DNA of 64,000 nt from Candidatus Flexicrinis proximus (GTDB taxonomy: Bacteria > Chloroflexota > Anaerolineae > Aggregatilineales > Phototrophicaceae): positions 124,001 to 188,000 of the forward strand of contig JADJQF010000015.1 in NCBI GenBank assembly GCA_016712885.1. Direction: 5' to 3'. The stretch's first letter is position 1, and every line of letters begins with the position of its first letter. Under the pieces are notes generated by a model. It was not told where the DNA came from. It saw only the letters and a list, made by a program, of their open reading frames with translations, and did not search any database. The position numbers and the translations under genes are program-made. Of the stretch, positions 58,115 to 64,000 are shown one piece after another.

Positions 58115-58855
58115 TTAGTTGACGAAGCGGTACTTGACGAGGGTCCACAGCGCTTTCGGCGCGTCAGTCCACTTGATCTTCTTGCCTTCGTCCCACTCGC
58201 GCCCGTTGTAGCTGATCGGCACTTCGTAGATGCGGATGCGCTTCTTGAGCACCTTGGCAGTGACTTCAGGCTCGAATTCGAAGCCCCGCGCCCGGATCGT
58301 CATCGTTTTCACGACGTCCGCGCGGAAGACCTTGTAACAGGTTTCCATGTCGCTCAGGATCGCATTGTATAGGACATTGGTCGCCAGCGTCAGCAGCTTG
58401 TTGGCAACCATGTTCCAGAAATTCATCGCCTTGCGCGGCCCGCCCAGGAAGCGAGAGCCATAGACAACTGGCGACACCCCCTCTTCGATCGGCCTCAGCA
58501 GGATCGGATAGTCGCGCGGGTCGTATTCGAAGTCGGCATCCTGGATCAGGAGCACCTCACCGGTCGCCTCGCGGAAACCGGTCACGACCGCCGCGCCCTT
58601 GCCTTGATTGTGGTCATGGTACACCACGCGCACGATCGGATTGGCTTTCGCCTCGATACCCCGCAGCACGTCGCGCGTGCCGTCCGTGGAGCCGTCATCG
58701 ACGATGATGATCTCGTCCGCCAGTTCGACATGCAGGACGCGTTCTAGCACCTTTTCGACGGTCTTGACTTCGTTGTAACACGGGATGATTACGGTCAGTT
58801 TGAGAGATTTTTCGTAATCCAGCCCGACCATGTGTACGGTATGCGTTTCGGTCAT
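58115..58855 (-). CDS. GT2 family polyprenyl-phosphate sugar synthase-like
   Basis: 246 aa from an ATG at 58855 with AGGAACGG upstream; in-frame extension to 59074 enters the next gene. The GT-A signature is clear: LTVIIPCYNEVKTVEKVLERV in parts (about 20-40), the metal motif IIIVDDGSTDGT (about 47-58), and the second Asp motif in LIQDADFEYDP (about 95-105). The pattern RGFEFEPEVTAKVLKKRIRIYEVPISY is close to dolichyl-phosphate mannose synthases. It would supply the lipid-linked sugar for the adjacent membrane GT-C-like protein. Confidence 0.9.
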   Translation of the reverse strand: MTETHTVHMVGLDYEKSLKLTVIIPCYNEVKTVEKVLERVLHVELADEIIIVDDGSTDGTRDVLRGIEAKANPIVRVVYHDHNQGKGAAVVTGFREATGEVLLIQDADFEYDPRDYPILLRPIEEGVSPVVYGSRFLGGPRKAMNFWNMVANKLLTLATNVLYNAILSDMETCYKVFRADVVKTMTIRARGFEFEPEVTAKVLKKRIRIYEVPISYNGREWDEGKKIKWTDAPKALWTLVKYRFVN

Positions 58856-58892
58856 CAGCCGTTCCTGACGTTTTGAGCGACACTCGCGGGCA

Positions 58893-59354
58893 TTATAGCA
58901 CGGGCGGCGCGGTGAACGAGGCCGCGTCAGGCAAACGCCGGTTGCGCGCCACTGCGACAAACCCGATGCCCAGCCCGAATAGCAGTCCTGCCGCCGCCCA
59001 CGCGGGCAGCCGCTCCAGCAGCGCGCCCAGCAGCGCGGGTGGAAAGTCAGGGAAGGGGTGTGCGTGCCGTACATCCTTAAAGACCATCAGCAGCACGGCC
59101 AACAGGTTCGCCGCCGCGCCAAGAGCCGCCCCTGCCGCTCCCAGAGCGGCAAATATCCGCGCCCCATGCAGCACTCTGCCGGCGTAGCGTCCGCTTGCCC
59201 AGTTGGCGAACAGCGACAACGCCAGCCATATACCCAGGCCGGCCGCGAAGATCGGGCGGTCTTCCTCCGGCGTCGACCATATGAAGATCGCGACGGCGCA
59301 CAGGATCGCATTCCAGCGCAGCCACAGTGAGCGGGGCGGGACTGTGAAACTCAT
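58893..59354 (-). CDS. Hypothetical four-span membrane protein
   Basis: 153 aa. Four hydrophobic segments are predicted at about 13-30, 34-54, 66-91 and 117-138. The loop DVRHAHPFPDFPPALLGALLE lies between the last two. No family is recognised. It lies 6 bp after maf and 37 bp before the GT2 gene on the same strand, in what looks like one operon. Confidence 0.65.
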   Translation of the reverse strand: MSFTVPPRSLWLRWNAILCAVAIFIWSTPEEDRPIFAAGLGIWLALSLFANWASGRYAGRVLHGARIFAALGAAGAALGAAANLLAVLLMVFKDVRHAHPFPDFPPALLGALLERLPAWAAAGLLFGLGIGFVAVARNRRLPDAASFTAPPVL

Positions 59355-59360
59355 CGGTCC

Positions 59361-60002
59361 TCAGAACTCAAACGGTTCGCAGTCGCAGCCGTCCGGCGCG
59401 ACGACGCTATCCCACCCGATCGAGGCCAGCGCAGCCTTGACGCGGCACAGCGGCAGCCCGACGACGTTGTTATAGCAGCCGTCGATCTGGGCGACAGGCC
59501 GAAATCCTGCGTGCTGAATGGCATAGCCACCTGCCTTGTCGAACGGGTCGCCTGTCGCGATATAGGCGGTGATCTCCTCGTCCGTATAGGGCCGCATGGT
59601 CACGACAGTACACACGCGTTCCGACCAGACCGGCACGTCGTCTCCTTCCCGCTGCAAGGCAAAGGCCGTATGCACCTCATGTGGCTGGTCGCGCAGCCGC
59701 AGCAGCATCGACCGCGCCTCAACCGCGTTAGCCGGCTTACCGAGCAGTCGGCCATCCTGTTCGACACCAATCGTATCGGCGGCCAGCACGATCGTGTCGG
59801 CTGCCAGCACAAGCGCAGGGCCGTCAATCTGCCGGAGCGCTGCGGCGGCCTTCTCGCGGCTCAGGCGCGAAACATAATCCAGCGGGGACTCTCCCCGCCG
59901 GATGGTTTCGTCAATATCGGGTTTGACGATCTCGAAGGGTTGCCCCAGCGACGCGATCAACGCGCGCCGCCGGGGCGAACTCGACGCCAAAATCAGCCGC
60001 AT
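59361..60002 (-). CDS. maf: Maf-family nucleoside triphosphate pyrophosphatase, 7-residue duplication
   Basis: 213 aa. Maf hydrolyses dTTP/UTP or modified nucleotides to monophosphates. It begins MRLILASSSPRRRALIASLG (conserved SxPRR), contains DETIRRGESP, LLGKPANAVEARSML (substrate Lys) and DPFDKAGGYAIQHAG near 146-160. Residues 65-71 and 72-78 are a perfect tandem repeat of VLAADTI, the strand carrying the catalytic Asp, encoded by 21-bp units at 59769-59789 and 59790-59810 that differ at three positions. The insertion could alter or abolish activity. It lies 3 bp after the SH3/CARDB gene. Confidence 0.92.
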   Translation of the reverse strand: MRLILASSSPRRRALIASLGQPFEIVKPDIDETIRRGESPLDYVSRLSREKAAAALRQIDGPALVLAADTIVLAADTIGVEQDGRLLGKPANAVEARSMLLRLRDQPHEVHTAFALQREGDDVPVWSERVCTVVTMRPYTDEEITAYIATGDPFDKAGGYAIQHAGFRPVAQIDGCYNNVVGLPLCRVKAALASIGWDSVVAPDGCDCEPFEF

Positions 60003-60005
60003 GGT

Positions 60006-61235
60006 TTAGGGGCAAGCCGCTTTACGCAGGCGGAACTGAACCGACTGGAAGTTATTGTTGCCCTCGTTGCTTTCGATGATGTTGTTGTTCACGTCGGCAG
60101 TCGCCAGAATGCGGTAGTCTTCGCCGCCAAACTGGTTGATGATCAGCGGGACAACCACCACGTAATTCTGACCCGGCACCAGCACGGGGAAGTTGCCAAA
60201 GCCCGTTGCTGTGATGCTGCCGGAGCCGACATGCTGGGCCTGCACCCGCAGGACGCCGCCGGTCGCAAAGGCAACCGTGCCAACGTTGCTGATATTGACC
60301 TGAACTTCGAGCGCTTCATTGCAGCGCGGCTCGGCAGGGACCAGACCCACACCGTTCGCCACGGCATCGCCAGTCGATGGCAGCGGGGTCGGAGTCGCGG
60401 TTGCGGGCGGCGGTGGCGGAGAAATTCGCGGCAGGTTCGCCAGGTTTCCGCTGACCGAGACGACCGTCGGTGAAATGAAGCCGCGCCGGCCGTTGTTCAG
60501 CTCGATGTAGTACCATCCGGAACCTGTATCGCTCAGCCCCAGGACGATCGCCGTGAAACCGCTCGGCAGCGACCCGACAACCGGATAGGCCGTGCTGTCG
60601 CCGGTACGGACGTTGGCGTCGAGGTTGGCAGTCACCAGCGGATCGTTGCTGATCGAAGTGGGCGATGCTGCCAGCGTCGGCCGGATAATCACGATACCGC
60701 CGCTGGTAGGCGTCGGTTGTCCGATCACCACAATACTTCCGGCAGTGGGGGTCAATGTCGGCTGCGCGGCGATCTGCGTCGCCAGGAAGGGCGGCACGAT
60801 GTTCTCCACGCGCAGCGGCTGGACCACAAAGTGCGTCGGCCCCTGCCGGCTGACGTTGGCCGTCAGGCGCAGCTGATACAGACCGTCCTCGACCGTCAGC
60901 GTATCCCAGGTTGCCAGCACTTCATCCAGCAGCGTGCCGGTATCCGGCAGGCTTGCCGGGAGCCACGGATCGTTCTCGTTGAACGGCTGCAGCGTGCCGG
61001 GGTCCAGCGGACGGAATTCGAGGAAGTAGTTGGCGAGGTTCGGCAGATTTACCGTCCCGCGCACTTCGACCTCGCCGCGCAGCAGATATACTGGCGGCGG
61101 GAAGGTAATCGTCACATTCGGATTCGAGTTATCCGCAGTCTGCTGGGCCAGCGTATCCGGCTGCCCTCCAACCGCGAAACCAGTCAATATCAGTGTCAAC
61201 ACGAGCGACAAAACGCCCCATCGGCGGTAGGTCAT
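60006..61235 (-). CDS. Secreted SH3 and CARDB-domain protein
   Basis: 409 aa. Signal peptide about 1-30, then an Ig-like region starting NVTITFPPPVYLLRGEVEVRG in parts and a short Pro/Thr segment. The SH3b domain (about 205-260) has LDANVRTGDSTAYPVVGSLP. A Pro-rich PPPPPATATPTP spacer leads to a CARDB-like domain (about 300-405, LEVQVNISNVGTVAFATGG, YRILATADVNNNIIESNEGNN). The modules point to adhesion or wall binding on the surface. It is the first gene of the run through maf to the glycosyltransferases. The 183 bp upstream hold no gene. Confidence 0.85.
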   Translation of the reverse strand: MTYRRWGVLSLVLTLILTGFAVGGQPDTLAQQTADNSNPNVTITFPPPVYLLRGEVEVRGTVNLPNLANYFLEFRPLDPGTLQPFNENDPWLPASLPDTGTLLDEVLATWDTLTVEDGLYQLRLTANVSRQGPTHFVVQPLRVENIVPPFLATQIAAQPTLTPTAGSIVVIGQPTPTSGGIVIIRPTLAASPTSISNDPLVTANLDANVRTGDSTAYPVVGSLPSGFTAIVLGLSDTGSGWYYIELNNGRRGFISPTVVSVSGNLANLPRISPPPPPATATPTPLPSTGDAVANGVGLVPAEPRCNEALEVQVNISNVGTVAFATGGVLRVQAQHVGSGSITATGFGNFPVLVPGQNYVVVVPLIINQFGGEDYRILATADVNNNIIESNEGNNNFQSVQFRLRKAACP

Positions 61236-61418
61236 CGCAGCCTCCTTCGCACATTCATGCTTTGTGCCAAGAATAACACGAAACAGCCGAACCCACGCGG
61301 TCCGCCCGCGTCACTGCTTCCCTACGCCTGCACAACGGCGCGCTGTGCGATCCGTTTACGGAATTGTCGCGTTGGGGGGTCAGATGGGTGAAGAAATGCG
61401 CGACCGCTGAACGCAGGT

Positions 61419-62294
61419 TTAGTCGGTGAACAGTTCGCGTTCGGTCATCAGGATCAGAAACAGCGAGGTGAGCAGCGCCGTGACGCATGGCACGACCGCC
61501 TCGACGACGAAACGCGCAAACGGCTGCATCGGGATCACCCGGATCACGTTGACCAGCAGGAAATAGAAGCCGACGATGCCGATGGTAGACGCCGCCGCCG
61601 CGCCCTTGCCGCGCGTCACCGTGCCAATATACAGGCCGAGCGCCGCCGTCATGAACATCTCTATCGGCACCCGAAGCAGTGACCCGGCGAACGCGCCGAC
61701 CGTCAGCAGCTGCGCCGCCGAATCGTACTGCGCGGGTGGATACAGGTTCGCGTACAGCAGGAACATCGACGGCACCTGCGTCATCGACGCGAACGCCATC
61801 AACAGGCCAAACGGCTCGCTCTGCTTCCACAACGAGCCGGCCATCTTGGCCAGCAGCACTTCTCGGCGCGGAACAGGGGTCGCCAGCAGCAGTCCCAGCG
61901 TATGGTTCTCGATCTCACCCACCATCTGGCGCGAGGTATCGGTGGCAAGGTCGTACAGCATCCGGCCATAGTAGACCAGCATACCGGGCAGCACGGCCAT
62001 CGAGACCAGCACCAGCGGCAGCAGGATCGTGAACAGAAAGGGGATGGGGATGGTCAGCAGGACGAGGGCTGATCCCATCAGGAACCAGCGCACGATCGGT
62101 TCAGCTTGCGGCGGCATGATGCGCCAGTACAGCCCCAGGTGGCGTTTGACAATCGGATGCCGGCGCCGACCCCAATGTGGCAGGGCTGCATCCAACTCGT
62201 AAATGTCGTTTACAAACGCGCGCAGCAGCGCATCACGGTTGATTTGGGTGGCAGCCACAGGGTCGGTCTTCGTTGGGTCGTTCAAGGACATCAC
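61419..62294 (-). CDS. ABC-2-type permease-like membrane protein
   Basis: 291 aa. An amphipathic cytoplasmic N-terminus (about 1-70) is followed by about six transmembrane segments. The cytosolic turn GEIENHTLGLLLATPVPRREVLLAKM, read in parts, matches the ABC-2 permease hallmark (E-x-x-x-G-T-L-x-x-L-L-x-T-P). An ATPase partner is not adjacent. It probably exports a lipid, glycan or peptide; the substrate is not evident. Confidence 0.75.
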   Translation of the reverse strand: MMSLNDPTKTDPVAATQINRDALLRAFVNDIYELDAALPHWGRRRHPIVKRHLGLYWRIMPPQAEPIVRWFLMGSALVLLTIPIPFLFTILLPLVLVSMAVLPGMLVYYGRMLYDLATDTSRQMVGEIENHTLGLLLATPVPRREVLLAKMAGSLWKQSEPFGLLMAFASMTQVPSMFLLYANLYPPAQYDSAAQLLTVGAFAGSLLRVPIEMFMTAALGLYIGTVTRGKGAAAASTIGIVGFYFLLVNVIRVIPMQPFARFVVEAVVPCVTALLTSLFLILMTERELFTD

Positions 62295-62341
62295 TGTAGC
62301 AGGTTGGCCGGACAGATAAAACGAACCTAATCAGAATCCAA

Positions 62342-63124
62342 CTAGGCGGGCGGGACGATCGGCAGGCGCATCACATCCCCGCTCAGGGTGCCGTATTGCG
62401 TCGCCAGCCACCCCTCCATCCCGTCGATATCCGTCTTGATCCACAGGCCGTCCGGGGTACGCCCGAACGCGACGAGCATCGTGCCGCGCGGCAACCGCGC
62501 CAGTTCCGGGAAGATCGCCCCGGGTCCTGCGCGGTACTTCATGTTGAACTCCAGCCGGAATTCGAGCAGCGGCGGCACATCGCCGCTGCCAGGGGTCCCG
62601 TCCGCATAGGCCGAGTCCCAGTATACGCCGTTCGGGTCAATCGGGTTGGTCTGCGTGCAGTACAGGAAAATCGTGGCGAACTCGCCCTGCGCCTCGCACG
62701 AGACGGATCGCGGGGTCCACTTGTTCAGTGTCGTCGCCCACGGGGACCACACCATCCCCTTCGCATAAGGGTTATCGCCGCCGTTCGGGTCGATTCCGAC
62801 GCGCGCACCTGCGCCGGTCAGCCCTTCGACAAATGCCTGCGCGCCCGCCGCGAGCGGCGTCCCCGGCGTCACCGCGAAGCGCTGGAACAGCCATGCGGTG
62901 AAAGTGCCATCGTCACAGTACATCTGATACGAGCGCGCGCCGCTCACCCGGCGGTTTCCGGCAGCGCCGGTTGGGATTCGGTTGATCCACCGCAGCGGCG
63001 AAAGACCGGTAAGCACGCCGCCGCCCCAGTCGCGCGGGACCCGGAACACGGAATATCCATCCGAGCTCGTCACGGCAGGAACGAACAGGGTATCCTCGAA
63101 CTCGGCGTTAAGCAGGAGATTCAT
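62342..63124 (-). CDS. Protein with C-terminal SH3-like domain
   Basis: 260 aa from an ATG at 63124; an in-frame extension to 63205 runs into the oxidoreductase gene. The N-terminal part MNLLLNAEFEDTLFVPAVTSSDG looks like a carbohydrate-binding-type beta-sandwich (about 1-180). A bacterial SH3-like domain follows at about 195-250, MKYRAGPGAIFPELARLPRG then DGLWIKTDIDGMEGWLATQYG. No signal peptide is clear. It overlaps the upstream oxidoreductase gene by 17 bp. Confidence 0.68.
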   Translation of the reverse strand: MNLLLNAEFEDTLFVPAVTSSDGYSVFRVPRDWGGGVLTGLSPLRWINRIPTGAAGNRRVSGARSYQMYCDDGTFTAWLFQRFAVTPGTPLAAGAQAFVEGLTGAGARVGIDPNGGDNPYAKGMVWSPWATTLNKWTPRSVSCEAQGEFATIFLYCTQTNPIDPNGVYWDSAYADGTPGSGDVPPLLEFRLEFNMKYRAGPGAIFPELARLPRGTMLVAFGRTPDGLWIKTDIDGMEGWLATQYGTLSGDVMRLPIVPPA

Positions 63125-64000
63125 GGGCAGCAAACCGGGCCTGTGAAAAGAGCGAAAGGTCAAACCTGGATCGACCGGTGAGCGACAAATCCGCCAGGAT
63201 CTCACCGATCAAAGTCGAGAACTTGAAGCCGTGACCACTGCACGGAGTCGCGAAGACCACGTTTCGCAGTTCAGGGTGAGTATCGATCACAAAGTGGCGG
63301 TCGGGCGTCATCGTATACAGGCAGACGTGCGTCGCGGCGTGTTCGGCCTCCGCCACGCCCGGCAGCATGCCGCGGAAGAATGGCCGCAGTTTTTCCGGCG
63401 CATCCGCATCCGGCGTGCGTTTGACGGAATCCGCGTCAGGCACGTCCTGCCCACCGTGATAAGCAAATTTCACGCCGGCGCCGTCGTAGTCCGGCAGGCT
63501 GTACGGCACGTGCTCGTACTCGTCATACAGGTGCGAAAGGAAAATCGGGAAGCGGTCTGGCCGGTAATCGGCCGGATGCGCGGTCCGGAAGAAGCAGTAT
63601 TGGACGCGCTGCACGGTCAGCGGCAGATGCAGGCCCAGCGGCGCCAGCGCCCGGTTGGTCCACGCCCCAGCCGTTATGACCAGCCGCTCGGCCCTGAAAT
63701 CGCCTTTTGCGGTATGCACAGTGACCGAGGACGGCGTCGCGTCGATACCGCTGACTCGCGCCTGGCTGACGACCACTGCACCGTGGTTCTGCGCCAAGCG
63801 GACATGGGTCCGGACGCACGCCGATGCATTCAGCAGTCCGTAGTCGGCCTGATATACCACCACCATGTCGTCGTCGAAGTGAAACTGCGGAAACCGCTTC
63901 ATCGCGTCCGCCGGCGCCATCCGTTCGACCGGGATGTTGTGCTGCGCGGCGGACGCCAGGGTTTGCTGCAGCGACACATCGGTCGCGCGGCCAAAATCCA
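63108..64000 (-). CDS. Monomeric sarcosine/N-methyltryptophan oxidase-like FAD enzyme, 5' end cut
   Basis: At least 297 residues visible, continuing to the right window edge. The sequence has the DAO-fold landmarks of monomeric sarcosine oxidase: DYGLLNASACVRTHVRLAQ, LVITAGAWTNRALAPLGL, and the C-terminal HVCLYTMTPDRHFVIDTHPE. The Cys of VCLYTMTPD occupies the position that holds FAD covalently in MSOX, and CSGHGFKFSTLIGEIL is the last conserved motif. The N-terminal dinucleotide-binding GxGxxG lies outside the window. It oxidises secondary amine amino acids, producing hydrogen peroxide. Confidence 0.9.
   Translation of the reverse strand, partial: DFGRATDVSLQQTLASAAQHNIPVERMAPADAMKRFPQFHFDDDMVVVYQADYGLLNASACVRTHVRLAQNHGAVVVSQARVSGIDATPSSVTVHTAKGDFRAERLVITAGAWTNRALAPLGLHLPLTVQRVQYCFFRTAHPADYRPDRFPIFLSHLYDEYEHVPYSLPDYDGAGVKFAYHGGQDVPDADSVKRTPDADAPEKLRPFFRGMLPGVAEAEHAATHVCLYTMTPDRHFVIDTHPELRNVVFATPCSGHGFKFSTLIGEILADLSLTGRSRFDLSLFSQARFAAHESPA

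Overview
The window is a GC-rich bacterial chromosome segment with no phage, plasmid, CRISPR or defence island. The gene set suggests a Chloroflexota bacterium, probably Anaerolineae-like (inference). The grounds are ftsQ/ftsA beside minCDE and rodA, several secreted proteins with Thr-Pro-rich linkers ending in SH3, LysM or CARDB modules, DUF951 and DUF6391 proteins, and no recognisable outer-membrane genes. Most of it is vertical core genome.

Layout. 1-4.6 kb: rsgA (cut by the window edge), a secreted phosphodiester glycosidase-like lipoprotein, a winged-helix regulator, two tiny basic ORFs behind operator-like repeats, tRNA-Val, an HD protein and an M50 protease. 4.7-8.2 kb: DUF951 protein, an MGDG-synthase-like glycosyltransferase and a TPR gene interrupted by a +1 frameshift. 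8.2-14.8 kb: ftsQ, ftsA, DinB-like gene, minC, minD, minE, rodA. 15-25 kb: gltX, M1 peptidase, pth, ilvE, an ABC ATPase, a roadblock-like protein and hypotheticals. 24.5-34.4 kb (minus strand): epimerase, MaoC, SRP RNA, YbjQ, Uma2, gatB, a LysM protein, ftsZ and a large M23/FG-GAP exoprotein. 34.5-39 kb: a Wzz-like gene, then the transcription-translation block tRNA-Thr, tRNA-Tyr, tRNA-Thr, rpmG, tRNA-Trp, secE, nusG, rplK, rplA. 39-64 kb: large envelope proteins (TPR-SH3, a 2072-residue alpha-2-macroglobulin), oxidoreductases, a tandem metalloprotease/pseudoprotease pair, a glycosyltransferase-maf-SH3 operon, an ABC-2 permease and a sarcosine-oxidase-like enzyme cut by the right edge.

How it works together. 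The division genes set septum position (MinCDE), build the septal or lateral wall (FtsQ, FtsA, FtsZ, RodA) and are split over about 23 kb. The 35.9-39.0 kb block supplies translation and secretion components from tandem promoters. The minus-strand cluster at 56-61 kb looks like one operon for surface glycosylation and secreted proteins.

The most striking feature is a family of seven dispersed intergenic elements of about 180-195 bp. They have imperfect terminal inverted repeats, 4-bp YTAR flanks in three copies and up to five successive hairpins. Hairpin stems differ between copies but keep complementarity. In four copies the element begins at the stop codon of the upstream gene (ftsA, ilvE, ftsZ and a small membrane-protein gene).
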